Origin: DATKZS01 sp035527835 [NCBI: bacterium]
GTDB lineage: Bacteria; RBG-13-61-14
Assembly (NCBI GenBank): GCA_035527835.1
Contig: DATKZS010000001.1
Location: forward strand, 1-50,474
DNA length: 50,474 bases
Direction of reading: 5' to 3'
In this document: piece by piece, positions 42,195-50,336 of the stretch
How the letters are laid out: each line of letters opens with the position of its first letter
Numbering within the stretch: the first letter of the stretch is position 1
Translations under genes and position numbers: made by a program
Notes under the pieces: generated by a model
Told to the model about the DNA's origin: nothing
Databases searched by the model: none
The model's input: the letters and a program-made list of their open reading frames with translations, nothing else

Positions 42195-42766
42195 AGCGTT
42201 GCATGAAGCTCCTTATTGCCCTGTGCCTGGCCATGGCGGCGGGCGGATCGCCTTGCGGGCTCCTGGCCCAGGTGACCTCATACCCGCGCGGGGCCTCCGA
42301 TGCGGCCAAATACCTGGGCGACGTCCACCAGGACCAGGCCAACGGCTTCTCCATCCGCCCTCCCGCGCAATGGTGGCTGGACGCGAAGAACCCGCGCTTC
42401 GCGGTGATGTTCGCGGACCGGGGTTATCAGGCCTATGTGATCGTGGACGTGGTCAAGATTCCGGGCGATGCCAGGATGGACCGCGACTTCCTGAAATTCA
42501 TCGCGGAGAAGAACAAAGAGGTCAAGGAGATGATCCCCAGCTTCTCGGTGCTGAGCAACCGGACGGCGCGGCTGGGCAGAGGGACCGCCGCCTACCGTAC
42601 CGAGGCCACCTTCCAGGCCGGGCCCAACACCGTGCTCATGAACATTTATTACGTCAGCGGCAAGTCCAAGGTCTTCATGATAACCACCGTGTGCCCGGAG
42701 GCCACGGCCCGCACCTGGGAACCGCTGTTCCAGGCATGCCTCGCCACCTTCACCCCGCTCGACTGA
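42191..42766 (+). CDS. Secreted protein of unknown function, PsbP/DcrB-like
   Basis: This 191-residue protein has a signal peptide (MKLLIALCLAMAAGGSPCGLLA). The mature part starts with DQANGFSIRPPAQWWLDAKNPRFAVMFADRGYQAYVIVDVVKIPGD and ends AYRTEATFQAGPNTVLMNIYYVSGKSKVFMITTVCPEATARTWEPLFQACLATFTPLD. This G-F-S-I-x-x-P-x-x-W opening and the late fATxWEPLF-type helix are those of the small PsbP/Mog1/DcrB-like fold found in many secreted proteins. No specific role is known. It is coupled to rsmD by an ATGA overlap. Confidence 0.7.
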   Translation: MKRCMKLLIALCLAMAAGGSPCGLLAQVTSYPRGASDAAKYLGDVHQDQANGFSIRPPAQWWLDAKNPRFAVMFADRGYQAYVIVDVVKIPGDARMDRDFLKFIAEKNKEVKEMIPSFSVLSNRTARLGRGTAAYRTEATFQAGPNTVLMNIYYVSGKSKVFMITTVCPEATARTWEPLFQACLATFTPLD

Positions 42767-42788
42767 CCGGGCGGACCACGGCTCACTC

Positions 42789-44198
42789 ATGGCCCGCGTC
42801 CTCTTTGTCCAGACCGAGTGGTTCGAGCACCTCGGCATCCTCTCCCTGGCCGCCTCCGCCCGCGCCGCCGGCCACCACGCCGGACTCCTGCTCGGACGCG
42901 GCCTTAAATCCACCGTCGCCGAGATCGTGGACGCGGCCCCCGACGTGGCCGCCTTCTCCTCGTCCACCGGCGCCCACCGCGCCGCCCTGGCCGTGGCCCG
43001 GGCGCTCCGGCCCTGGTTCCACGGCCTCATCATCATGGGCGGACCGCACCCCACCTTTTTTCCCGAGGTCATCGCCGAGCCCTGCCTCGACGCGATCTGC
43101 CGCGGCGAGGGCGAAGGTCCCCTCATCGAGCTCCTGGACCGGATTGACGCGGGCCAGGACCTCAGCGAACTGCCCGGGTTCTGGATCAAGCAACACGGCA
43201 AGGTGATCAGCAAGGGCCAGCCCGGCCTCGCCGCCGACCTTGACAGTCTGCCTTTCCCCGCCCGCGACCTCCTGGAAAAGGCCGACCCCTTCTTTAAAAA
43301 CTATTCCATGCGCCGGGTCATGGCCGGCCGCGGCTGTCCCCACCAGTGCACCTATTGCTTTAACCGGGCCCTGCGCGAGATGGTCAAGGGCCAGGGCCCC
43401 TACGTCCGGCTGCGCGGCGTGGACAACGTGATGGCGGAGCTCAAGAACATTGCCGCGCACGGACGCCGCACCATCAACTTCGTGGACGACACCTTCGGCC
43501 TCAAACGGTCATGGACCCTGGAGCTGCTCGAGCGCTACCGCTCCGAGATCGCCCTGCCCTTCATCGTGAACCTCCGTCCCGAGCAGGCCGACGCCGAGCT
43601 GGTGGCCGCGCTGAAAACGGCGGGGTGTTACTGCGCGCAGGTGGGCGTGGAGAGCGCCAATCCGAGGATCCGGCGTGAGGTCCTGGGCCGCGACGTGGAA
43701 GATGAAGTGCTGGAGGGGGCCGCCGCGCGCATCAAGCAGGCCGGCATCCGGCTGCTCACCTACAACATGGTCGGACTCCCGGGCGAGAGCCTGGCCGACG
43801 CCGCCGAGACCTTTGACTGGAACGCGCGCCTGAAGGTGGACTTTCCGCGCATCTCCATTTTCCAGCCCTACCCGCGCACGGAGCTGGGCGACAGGGCCTT
43901 GCGCGCGGAGGGCGCCGAGCCTTGCCTTGACGCGATCAGCGAGAGTTATTTCCGCAGCTCGCCGCTCAAGGGCCGGGAAGCCAGGCGGATCGAGAACTTG
44001 CACAAGCTCTTCTGGCCCTATCTTAGATTGCCCGCAACGCGGCCGCTGATCCGGCAGCTCATCCGCCTTCCCGCGAACCCGCTCTACGACCTCGTGTTCC
44101 TCGCCTCCATCGGCCTCCAATACCGCCGCGCCGTCAACATGACCCTTCCCGAGACCCTCCGCCTCGGACTGCGCAACCTGGGAGCGTATTTTTCCTGA
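42789..44198 (+). CDS. B12-binding radical SAM protein
   Basis: This 469-residue protein has an N-terminal cobalamin-binding-like domain (1-140, with IIMGGPHPTFFPE at 81-93) followed by a radical SAM core. The [4Fe-4S] cluster Cys are 183, 187 and 190 in AGRGCPHQCTYCFNRAL. Downstream are NFVDDTFGLKRSW, INLRPEQADAELVAALKTAGCYCAQVGVESANPRIRREVLGR and the C-terminal TYNMVGLPGE. The layout is that of the BchE/HpnP/P-methylase class. Substrates in this class range from bacteriochlorophyll to hopanoids, so none is assigned. It follows the secreted protein gene by 22 bases and is convergent with catalase. Confidence 0.9.
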   Translation: MARVLFVQTEWFEHLGILSLAASARAAGHHAGLLLGRGLKSTVAEIVDAAPDVAAFSSSTGAHRAALAVARALRPWFHGLIIMGGPHPTFFPEVIAEPCLDAICRGEGEGPLIELLDRIDAGQDLSELPGFWIKQHGKVISKGQPGLAADLDSLPFPARDLLEKADPFFKNYSMRRVMAGRGCPHQCTYCFNRALREMVKGQGPYVRLRGVDNVMAELKNIAAHGRRTINFVDDTFGLKRSWTLELLERYRSEIALPFIVNLRPEQADAELVAALKTAGCYCAQVGVESANPRIRREVLGRDVEDEVLEGAAARIKQAGIRLLTYNMVGLPGESLADAAETFDWNARLKVDFPRISIFQPYPRTELGDRALRAEGAEPCLDAISESYFRSSPLKGREARRIENLHKLFWPYLRLPATRPLIRQLIRLPANPLYDLVFLASIGLQYRRAVNMTLPETLRLGLRNLGAYFS

Positions 44199-44217
44199 GC
44201 TCTGGAAAAGCCTTTGC

Positions 44218-45732
44218 CTACTTCATGGTCGCCTTGGCCCGCTGCTCCTGACTCAGCTTGGCCAGGCGCTTTACCTCGTTCAGGTCAAGGCGCAGGCCCT
44301 TGGCCACGCGCGCGCCGTAGTCCGCGTCCGCCTTGAAAAAGAGCGCGCACTGGCGGAGCTGGATGCGCTTCTTTGCGTTGCCCAAGTGGGCGACGATGTT
44401 CCCGACCAGGTGCTCGCGGTCCATGTCGTTCATGGCCTTGCGAAAGAGGTCTCCGGCCTGGACGAAATCGTCCTGGGGATAGGCGGGCTGGTGCCGCGCG
44501 GCCAGGCCGGCCACGTCAATGGGAGGCTCGGCGGCCTCCGGATCGGGCTCGGGGCCGCTCATGCTGTTCGGGTAATAGTTCGGGTAATCGTCGCCGTCAA
44601 GGTTTTGACGCATGAACCCGTCGCGCTGATAGGTCCTGGCCGGCGCGGCCTTGGGCGCGTTGACCGGGAGCTGCTCGTAATTCGGGCCCAGCCGGTGGCG
44701 GTGGGTGTCGTGGTAGGCGAAGAGCCGGCCCTGCAGCATCTTGTCCGGCGAAGGCCCGATGCCCGGCACGAAGTTCCCCGGCGAGAACGCGCTCTGCTCC
44801 ACGTCGTCAAAGTAATTGTCCGGGTTCTTGTTCAGCACCATGCGGCCGACCACGATGGGAGGATAGTCCGCGTGCGGCCACACCTTGGTGATGTCGAACG
44901 GATCGAAGCGGTAGTGCTTCGCGTCCTCCGGAGGCATGATCTGAACCTCCAGCCGCCACGACGGATACTCCTTCCGCGCGATCGCCTGGAACAGGTCGCG
45001 AGTGGCGTGGTCCGGGTCCTTGCCCGCCATCTCCTGGGCCTCCTGCCGCGTGAAATTCTTGATCCCCTGCTCCGTCTTGAAATGGTACTGCACCCAGTAA
45101 TGCTCGCCCTTCTTGTTGTACCACATGTAAGTGTGGCTGGAGTAGCCGTTCATGTGGCGGTGGCTCCAGGGCGTTCCCCGGTCCGAGAAGAGGATGGTGA
45201 CCTGGTGGATGGACTCCGGGGTGAGCGACAGAAAGTCCCAGAACATGTCCGGGTCGGGAAGGTTGGTCTGCGGATGGCGTTTCTGGGTGTGGATGAAATC
45301 CGGGAACTTGATGGTGTCGCGGATGAAGAAGGCCGGCGTGTTGTTGCCGACCATGTCGTAGTTGCCGTCCTCGGTGTAAAACTTGAGGGCGAAGCCCCGC
45401 GGGTCGCGCGCCGAATCCGCCGAGCCCTTCTCGCCGCCCACCGTGGAAAACCGCGCGAACAGCTCCGTCTTGCTGCCCACCGGCGACAGAAACTTCGCCC
45501 GCGTGTACTTGCTGACGTCGTTGGTCACCTCGAAGTAGCCGTAGGCCCCCGCGCCCTTGGCGTGGACCACCCGCTCGGGCACCCGCTCCCGGTTGAAGTG
45601 CGCGAGCTTCTGCAGAAGATGCACGTCCTGCATCAGGATCGGGCCGCGCTCGCCCGCGGTGACGCTGTTCTGGTCGTCCGCCACCGGCGCGCCCCATGCC
45701 GTTGTCAGCCGGTCTTTTTTCCCTTTCGCCAT
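44218..45732 (-). CDS. katA: Monofunctional haem catalase, small-subunit type
   Basis: This 504-residue protein has the length of clade 3 catalases. Active-site signatures are [16 protein letters not shown] (distal His), [14 protein letters not shown] (distal Asn) and [16 protein letters not shown] (proximal haem Tyr). It turns hydrogen peroxide into water and oxygen. The start follows AAAGGAGGACAGG, a near-perfect ribosome site, so high expression is expected. It sits next to the iron-uptake locus, which fits a joint need to limit iron-driven peroxide damage; it may be regulated separately as it shows no TTAGG-N4-CCTAA box. Confidence 0.97.
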   Translation of the reverse strand: MAKGKKDRLTTAWGAPVADDQNSVTAGERGPILMQDVHLLQKLAHFNRERVPERVVHAKGAGAYGYFEVTNDVSKYTRAKFLSPVGSKTELFARFSTVGGEKGSADSARDPRGFALKFYTEDGNYDMVGNNTPAFFIRDTIKFPDFIHTQKRHPQTNLPDPDMFWDFLSLTPESIHQVTILFSDRGTPWSHRHMNGYSSHTYMWYNKKGEHYWVQYHFKTEQGIKNFTRQEAQEMAGKDPDHATRDLFQAIARKEYPSWRLEVQIMPPEDAKHYRFDPFDITKVWPHADYPPIVVGRMVLNKNPDNYFDDVEQSAFSPGNFVPGIGPSPDKMLQGRLFAYHDTHRHRLGPNYEQLPVNAPKAAPARTYQRDGFMRQNLDGDDYPNYYPNSMSGPEPDPEAAEPPIDVAGLAARHQPAYPQDDFVQAGDLFRKAMNDMDREHLVGNIVAHLGNAKKRIQLRQCALFFKADADYGARVAKGLRLDLNEVKRLAKLSQEQRAKATMK

Positions 45733-45761
45733 CCTGTCCTCCTTTCAGGCATCGTTGACAA

Positions 45762-45790
45762 AACATAATCATTCCAACGACCGGTGACAA
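45762..45790 (-). promoter_or_regulatory. Candidate promoter for catalase
   Basis: TTGTCA (45785-45790) and TATGTT (45762-45767) are 17 bases apart. The -35 lies inside a GGGACACTCTTGTC sequence that matches the repeat at 46093-46132. Confidence 0.5.
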
Positions 45791-45876
45791 GAGTGTCCCC
45801 GCAACCGATCAGTTTCAGGCAGTGAGGAAAGCACCGGCCCCATGATGGTCTGTTTCGGCTTCGGGGCTGACTAGAT

Positions 45877-46077
45877 TTACTTCTCTTCGCGGTCCTTCGC
45901 GTCGTTTTCTTTCATGGGACATTCGCCGGGTCCGGGGAATTTCCGGTTATAGGGGCATTCGCTCTCGTGGCCGCAGCCGCAATCCGGCCGCGTCAGCGAC
46001 CTCCTCAGGCTGTACACCAGGTAGCCCGCCGCCGCTCCCACGATCACAATGATTATTATGGGTTGCAGCATGGCCAT
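45877..46077 (-). CDS. FeoB-associated Cys-rich membrane protein
   Basis: This 66-residue protein has one membrane segment (PIIIIVIVGAAAGYLVYSL) and then a short cytoplasmic tail with Cys in CGCGHESECPYN...GECP. It matches the small FeoB-associated Cys-rich family usually found just after feoB. The Cys set could pass or sense ferrous iron or bind a cluster. It lies 61 bases downstream of feoB, separated by a tandem hairpin repeat. Confidence 0.85.
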   Translation of the reverse strand: MAMLQPIIIIVIVGAAAGYLVYSLRRSLTRPDCGCGHESECPYNRKFPGPGECPMKENDAKDREEK

Positions 46078-46092
46078 ATTCCACCGGTGGCC

Positions 46093-46132
46093 GGGACACT
46101 CCTGTCCCCGGTGGGCGGGACACTCTTGTCCC
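46093..46132. repeat. Two tandem GGGACA-N4-TGTCCC palindromes
   Basis: Perfect palindromic units at 46093-46108 and 46117-46132, with a 24-base period, lie between feoB and its associated small gene. A third partial copy is at 45784-45799, before catalase. Confidence 0.75.
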
Positions 46133-46138
46133 GCGCCC

Positions 46139-48265
46139 TCACGCCAACCCGAGCAGCCTGCCTCCCCACCACGTCGCCGCCGCCAGCAGGTAAGCCACGG
46201 TGATGCTCGACCCGATCATGACGAGCGTCCACTTCCACGACCCCAGCTCCCGCCGCGCCACCGCCACCGACGCCAGGCACGGCGTGTACAGCAGCACGAA
46301 CACCATCATGGCGAACGCCCGGAGCGGCGTGAAGAACGGGTCGGCGCGGAGCGCGGCCCGGAGATCGGGCGACTCCTCCGTGGCCTCCCCCAGGCTGTAG
46401 AGCGTGCCCATGGTCGAGACCACGATCTCCTTGGCCACGAACCCCGCGAACAGGCTCATCGCCACCTTCCAGTTGCCGAGGCCGGCCGGCCTAAGCGCCG
46501 GCGCCATCACGCCCCCGATCTTTCCCGCGTACGTGTGCGCGAGCCGCTCGGTCGCGGCCTTGCTTTTCAGCTCCGGCGGCAGCTTCTCCACCGACCCCGC
46601 CGTCGCCAGCGCCGCCGTGACCTCGGGGCTGTAATTCGTCCGGCTCGGGAAATTGGACAGGAACCATACGATGATGGACACCGATAAAATGATGGTCCCC
46701 GCCTTCTTCACGTACATGTACGCCCGCTCGAACATGTGCAGCATGACCGCCCGCGCCGTGGGCAGGCGGTACGGCGGCAGCTCCATCACGAACGGCGTGG
46801 ACGGGCCCTTGACCACGTACACCCGTAACAGCCGCGCCATCGCCATGGCCACCGCGATCCCCAGGACGTACAGCGCGAAGATCACCGTGCCCGCCTGCCG
46901 CGCCGGGAAGAACGCACCCGCCAGCAAGACGTATACCGGCAGCCGCGCGCTGCAACTGATGTACGGAGACACCATGATCGTCGTGATCCGGTCGCGCTCG
47001 TTCTCCAGGACGCGCGCGCCCATGATGGCGGGCACGTTGCACCCGAACCCCAAAAACAGCGGGATGAAGCTCTTGCCGTGCAGGCCCACCAGGTGCATCA
47101 CCCGGTCCACGATGAACGCCGCCCGCGCCATGTAGCCCGAATCCTCCATGATCGAGACCATCATGAACAAGAGCAGGATGTTCGGCAAAAACACCATCAC
47201 CCCGCCCACCCCCGCGATCGCGCCGTCCACCACCAGCGACTTCAACATGCCGTCCGGCAGCAAGGCCGAGGCCTCCGCGCCCAGCCATAAAAACCCCTTG
47301 GCCACCAGGTCGCTAAGCGGCGTGCCCAGCGTGAACGTCACCGCGAACGTGGCCCACATAAAGAAGAGGAAGATGGGCAGGCCCAGCACCCGGTTGGCCA
47401 GCACCGTGTCCACCCGGTCGGTGAGCGACGGCATGTGGCCCTCGGTCAGGCTCACCGTCTCCGCCACCGCCCCGTGCACCCAGCCGTAGCGCGCGTCGGC
47501 CACCAGGATCTCCGGGTCGTCGCCCATGATGCTCCGGAGCCGCTCCTGCATCTCGCGGGCCTTGGCCACGGCCTGCAGGCCCTCCGCCTCGATCACCCAC
47601 CCGATCACTTCCGGGTCGTCCTCGATGAGCTTGATGGCCAGCCAGCGCGGGTCGAACCGCCTGGCGCCCTTGCCCGCGGGCACAGCCTCCCGCACCGCCG
47701 TAATGGCCTTTTCCAACTCCGCGCCCAGCCGCGCCTCCACCGCGCTCACCCGCGCCGCTTGGGCCACCGCCAGGGCCTGGTCCAGGAGCTCCCCGATCCC
47801 CTGCTCCCGCGACCCCACCGTGGGCACGATCGGCACGCCGAGCAGCACCGACAACTGCCGGACGTCAATCTTCACGCCCCTCTTCTCGACCTCGTCCATC
47901 ATGTTGAGCGCGATCACCAGCGGCGTCTTCATCTCCAGGAGCTGCACCGTGAGGTAGAGGTTGCGCTCCAGGTTCCCGGCATCCACGATCTGCACCACCA
48001 CGTCCGGCCGCTCCGTGAGCAGCACCTGGCGCGCCACCTTCTCGTCCGGCGAGTGCGCGGAGAGGCTGTAGGTCCCGGGCAGGTCTATCACGTGCAGCCG
48101 CGCGCCCCGGTGGGTGGCGTCGCCCTCCTTGCGCTCCACCGTGACCCCGGGATAATTCCCCACGTGCTGCCGGGCCCCCGTGATCGCGTTGAAGATCGTG
48201 GTCTTCCCCGAGTTCGGGTTCCCCGCCAGCGCGATGATCACGCACTCCCTAATCTTCCCGTCCAT
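46139..48265 (-). CDS. feoB: Ferrous iron transporter FeoB
   Basis: This 708-residue protein has an N-terminal G domain (G1 GNPNSGKT at 15-22, G3 DLPGTYSLSAHSPDE), a helical GDI-like spacer, and a membrane part with two FeoB gate regions (VGGVMVFLPNILLLFMMVSIMEDSGYMARAAF, LFLGFGCNVPAIMGARVLE, ISCSARLPVYVLLAGAFF and KEIVVSTMGTLYSLGE). It imports Fe2+ across the inner membrane with GTP as switch. It is preceded by two FeoA genes and followed by the Cys-rich small gene, and a TTAGG-type operator copy lies just upstream. The AAGAT before the ATG is a weak ribosome signal. Confidence 0.97.
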   Translation of the reverse strand: MDGKIRECVIIALAGNPNSGKTTIFNAITGARQHVGNYPGVTVERKEGDATHRGARLHVIDLPGTYSLSAHSPDEKVARQVLLTERPDVVVQIVDAGNLERNLYLTVQLLEMKTPLVIALNMMDEVEKRGVKIDVRQLSVLLGVPIVPTVGSREQGIGELLDQALAVAQAARVSAVEARLGAELEKAITAVREAVPAGKGARRFDPRWLAIKLIEDDPEVIGWVIEAEGLQAVAKAREMQERLRSIMGDDPEILVADARYGWVHGAVAETVSLTEGHMPSLTDRVDTVLANRVLGLPIFLFFMWATFAVTFTLGTPLSDLVAKGFLWLGAEASALLPDGMLKSLVVDGAIAGVGGVMVFLPNILLLFMMVSIMEDSGYMARAAFIVDRVMHLVGLHGKSFIPLFLGFGCNVPAIMGARVLENERDRITTIMVSPYISCSARLPVYVLLAGAFFPARQAGTVIFALYVLGIAVAMAMARLLRVYVVKGPSTPFVMELPPYRLPTARAVMLHMFERAYMYVKKAGTIILSVSIIVWFLSNFPSRTNYSPEVTAALATAGSVEKLPPELKSKAATERLAHTYAGKIGGVMAPALRPAGLGNWKVAMSLFAGFVAKEIVVSTMGTLYSLGEATEESPDLRAALRADPFFTPLRAFAMMVFVLLYTPCLASVAVARRELGSWKWTLVMIGSSITVAYLLAAATWWGGRLLGLA

Positions 48266-48283
48266 TATTTCCGCCGCCGATTG

Positions 48284-48297
48284 TTAGCCATACCTAA
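48284..48297. promoter_or_regulatory. DtxR-type operator copy upstream of feoB
   Basis: TTAGC-CATA-CCTAA matches the TTAGG-N4-CCTAA pattern of the other two sites with one mismatch. It sits 18 bases before the feoB ATG in the feoA-feoB gap. No promoter as good as the others is seen here. Confidence 0.6.
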
Positions 48298-48314
48298 TTA
48301 CGCGGCCAAATTTT

Positions 48315-48611
48315 TTAGCCGCCCAGCCTTCGCACCATGATCTCCCGGGCCTCGGCGTGGCGCAGGCTCAGATGATAGCCCATGATCAAGAGCTCGATGG
48401 GGTCGCCCAGAGGCGCCAGACGTTCCACCTTCACCCGCGCCCCCGCCACCACTCCCATCTCCAGGAGCCGCTTCTTGATCTCGCCCACCGCGCCGACCTT
48501 CACGATCTCCGCGCTGTCGCCCACCGCGAGCTCGCTCATTCTCATTATTTCCGGGGCCGCCTGCTCCATTCCCCTTTCGTCCTCTTCGCGCAACTCGGCC
48601 GCGCGGGCCAT
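48315..48611 (-). CDS. feoA: FeoA-domain protein (copy nearer feoB)
   Basis: This 98-residue protein has an SH3-like FeoA domain: MRMSELAVGDSAEIVKVGAVGEIKKRLLEMGVVAGARVKVERLAPLGDPIELLIMGYHLSLRHAEAREIMV. About 22 extra N-terminal residues (MARAAELREEDERGMEQAAPEI) precede it; internal ATG codons at residues 15, 23 and 25 could be the true start, and the last would match normal FeoA length. FeoA is a small cytoplasmic partner of FeoB. It lies 25 bases after the first feoA and 49 before feoB. Confidence 0.9.
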   Translation of the reverse strand: MARAAELREEDERGMEQAAPEIMRMSELAVGDSAEIVKVGAVGEIKKRLLEMGVVAGARVKVERLAPLGDPIELLIMGYHLSLRHAEAREIMVRRLGG

Positions 48612-48636
48612 GGCCCGCCCTCTTCACAACGCCCGC

Positions 48637-48948
48637 TTATTCGGTTTCCTTGACCAGGATCTTGCGCGCCATGCCCTGGCCCAGACTCAACCGCGAGCCC
48701 CGGACCTCGATGATCATCGGCCCGCCGGCGTTGCACAAGACCGTGACCCGCGTCCCGGGCGTCACCCCCATGACCGCGAGCCGCTCGCCCACGGTCCGGC
48801 CGCTCACCCGGGCCACGATCAGAGCCTGCCCGGTCCGGGCGGCGCTTAAAGGGTAGGCCCCCGCGGAGATGGCCCGCAGCTTCTCGGCCCTCTCCTCCGC
48901 GCGGGAATCGAACGCGCATTCCCCGTTGACCGGTGTCTGTTTCATCAT
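48637..48948 (-). CDS. feoA: FeoA-domain protein (first gene of the Feo operon)
   Basis: This 103-residue protein has an FeoA fold after an N-terminal extension of about 30 residues: YPLSAARTGQALIVARVSGRTVGERLAVMGVTPGTRVTVLCNAGGPMIIEVRGSRLSLGQGMARKILV. Two adjacent but divergent FeoA proteins are common in feo loci, and both may bind FeoB. GAGGTG lies nine bases before the double ATG. It is the first gene behind the iron-box promoter. Confidence 0.92.
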   Translation of the reverse strand: MMKQTPVNGECAFDSRAEERAEKLRAISAGAYPLSAARTGQALIVARVSGRTVGERLAVMGVTPGTRVTVLCNAGGPMIIEVRGSRLSLGQGMARKILVKETE

Positions 48949-49036
48949 GCTGTGTTTTCACCTCTTCCTTGCCGCTTGACTTCCCGACGGCGCCGCCGGT
49001 TTGTAGCCGGTGGATCGCCGCCGCTTCCGTCGCCCG

Positions 49037-49069
49037 TACCTAATATAGTTAGGTAATCCTAATTGTCAA
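49037..49069 (-). promoter_or_regulatory. Feo operon promoter with overlapping iron-box operator
   Basis: TTGACA (49064-49069) and TATATT (49042-49047) are 16 bases apart on the minus strand. Three half-sites fill and overlap the core: CCTAA, TTAGG and CCTAA at 49039-49062, giving the palindromes TACCTAA-N5-TTAGGTA and TTAGG-TAAT-CCTAA (49049-49062). A metalloregulator bound here would block polymerase. Confidence 0.8.
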
Positions 49070-49103
49070 GTTAAAAAATATTGGATCCCGCCGGCCCGCT
49101 CCC

Positions 49104-49622
49104 TCATGCCCGATTGGCCTTGCCCGCCGCTCTGCTTTTCCCGCTCCGGCCCCGGCTCAGCCGCCGCTCGATCAGGAACCGCCGGAACGGCTCGCTCCCC
49201 AGGCCCTCCTGCCCTCTTGCCTGCCTGAACTCCTCCAGCGCGATGAACCGGTCTATGGTCTCGCGGCTCAGCGTGTGCTCCATCCGGCACCCGTCCTGCT
49301 CCGCGATCTCCGCGTCCAGGCCCAGCACCTCCTCCAAAAACCGCCTTAAAAGCTGGTGCCGCTCCCACATCTCGCAGGCCACCGCCTTGCCCATGCCCGT
49401 GAGCTCGATACCCCCGTAATGCGCGTGCACCACCAGCCCGTGCTTGACCAGGTGCTTGATCATTCCCACCACCGACGGCCGCGTCACCCGGAGCTTCCGG
49501 GCCAGGTCCGATACCCGCACCTCCGCCGCCCCCGACACTTGTGCCAGCTCGAAAACGGCCTCCAGGTAGTCCTCCATGTTCGAGGTGATCCGGGTCTTCA
49601 CGCTTTGATTGCCTTGAGCCAA
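49104..49622 (-). CDS. DtxR/MntR-family metal-dependent repressor
   Basis: This 172-residue protein has a winged-helix N-terminus (MEDYLEAVFELAQVSGAAEVRVSDLARKLRVTRPSVVGMIKHLVKHGLVVHAHYGGIELTGMGKAVA) and the DtxR dimerisation/metal domain (RHQLLRRFLEEVLGLDAEIAEQDGCRMEHTLSRETIDRFI, with His, Glu, Cys and Glu ligand candidates). It has no C-terminal SH3 domain; a basic tail replaces it. The best start is a TTG at 49620-49622, eight bases after AGGAG; a GTG seven codons later is the alternative. It probably represses the feo genes and itself when Fe2+ or Mn2+ is plentiful. Confidence 0.9.
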   Translation of the reverse strand: MAQGNQSVKTRITSNMEDYLEAVFELAQVSGAAEVRVSDLARKLRVTRPSVVGMIKHLVKHGLVVHAHYGGIELTGMGKAVACEMWERHQLLRRFLEEVLGLDAEIAEQDGCRMEHTLSRETIDRFIALEEFRQARGQEGLGSEPFRRFLIERRLSRGRSGKSRAAGKANRA

Positions 49623-49643
49623 GCGTCTCGCTCCTGAAGGGTA

Positions 49644-49672
49644 ATTATAGTAGGAATGCCTAACTTTGTCAA
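49644..49672 (-). promoter_or_regulatory. Consensus promoter with iron-box operator upstream of the DtxR gene
   Basis: TTGACA (49667-49672) and TATAAT (49644-49649) match consensus perfectly with a 17-base spacer. TTAGG-CATT-CCTAC (49650-49663) lies wholly in the spacer, implying autoregulation. The -35 overlaps the end of the toxin gene. Confidence 0.85.
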
Positions 49673-49995
49673 GGGCTGATCGGGTCCAGGCCAAGAGCCA
49701 ATCTGATGGCGTTGTCGAGCTCCTTGACCTTTTCGGCGGGCAGCGGTCCGATCCTTTCCACCAGGCATTTCTTGGGGATGGTGGTGATGGTGTCGAGGTT
49801 GGCGACGCAGCGCTTGGGCAGCCCTTCGCTCTTTCCCAGGGCCACTTCAACGGGAATGTTGCGGATGCGGGTGGTTACCGGGGCAATGGTGACCAGCTCG
49901 CGGAACACATAGACCTCGTCCCGCGACAGCAGCACCACGGGCCTCCGTCCCGCCGGCGCCGGCATATCCGCCCACCAGATTTCCGCCCGCCTCAT
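49669..49995 (-). CDS. MazF/PemK-family toxin
   Basis: This 108-residue protein has the PemK/MazF fold: RRAEIWWADMPAPAGRRPVVLLSRDEVYVF, LVTIAPVTTRIRNIPVEVAL, CVANLDTITTIPKKCLVERIGPLP and a final helix KVKELDNAIRLALGL. Members are ribosome-independent mRNA endonucleases that stall growth when unopposed; Arg and Thr of the RRPVVLLSRD and PVTTRIR regions fit the active-site layout. The start ATG (49993-49995) overlaps the antitoxin stop in an ATGA, with GGAGAG upstream. A GTG two codons earlier is a weaker choice. Confidence 0.9.
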   Translation of the reverse strand: MRRAEIWWADMPAPAGRRPVVLLSRDEVYVFRELVTIAPVTTRIRNIPVEVALGKSEGLPKRCVANLDTITTIPKKCLVERIGPLPAEKVKELDNAIRLALGLDPISP

Positions 49996-50249
49996 TCCCA
50001 CGGCTCTCCCGCCAGCAATTGGGACGCCGAAGCCTCAGCCGCCGTTACTTCCTCGGCGGTCTCCGGTCTCCGGCGGTAGCCGTCCTCCCATCTGGCGATG
50101 ATGGCCGCTTTCTCGCGCTGCGCCAGGGCCTGTTCGAGCGCATGCTTGATGAAAGCGCTCCGGGTCTCACCGGAGCGCTTGCGCGCGCGCTCCAACCGGC
50201 GCATCAGCTTGCCGGGAAGGCTGATCGCGATCTTTTTCACGTCCGACAT
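49992..50249 (-). CDS. Ribbon-helix-helix antitoxin
   Basis: This 85-residue protein has an RHH DNA-binding N-terminus (VKKIAISLPGKLMRRLERARKRSGETRSAFIKHALEQAL) and a C-terminal tail (WEDGYRRRPETAEEVTAAEASASQLLAGEPWE) that would wrap the toxin. With the overlapping MazF-like gene it makes a standard two-gene module, antitoxin first. GAGGTG lies five bases before the ATG. Its operator and promoter lie directly upstream. Confidence 0.9.
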   Translation of the reverse strand: MSDVKKIAISLPGKLMRRLERARKRSGETRSAFIKHALEQALAQREKAAIIARWEDGYRRRPETAEEVTAAEASASQLLAGEPWE

Positions 50250-50257
50250 GACAGCAC

Positions 50258-50312
50258 CTCGTTCATACCAATATCATACCATTATCATACTGCCCTTCGC
50301 GATGATGGTCAA
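50258..50312 (-). promoter_or_regulatory. Toxin-antitoxin promoter with three 11-bp iterons
   Basis: TTGACC (50307-50312) and TATGAT (50284-50289) are 17 bases apart. From the -10 onward GTATGATAATG (50280-50290), GTATGATATTG (50269-50279) and GTATGAACGAG (50258-50268) repeat at exactly one helical turn, fitting side-by-side RHH dimers. Confidence 0.75.
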
Positions 50313-50336
50313 CCGGGCGCCGGCGATGCCCCTAAA

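Noticed and set aside
44386-45768. A 460-codon plus-strand frame opposite catalase
   Set aside because: Antisense shadow; catalase signatures are intact on the minus strand.
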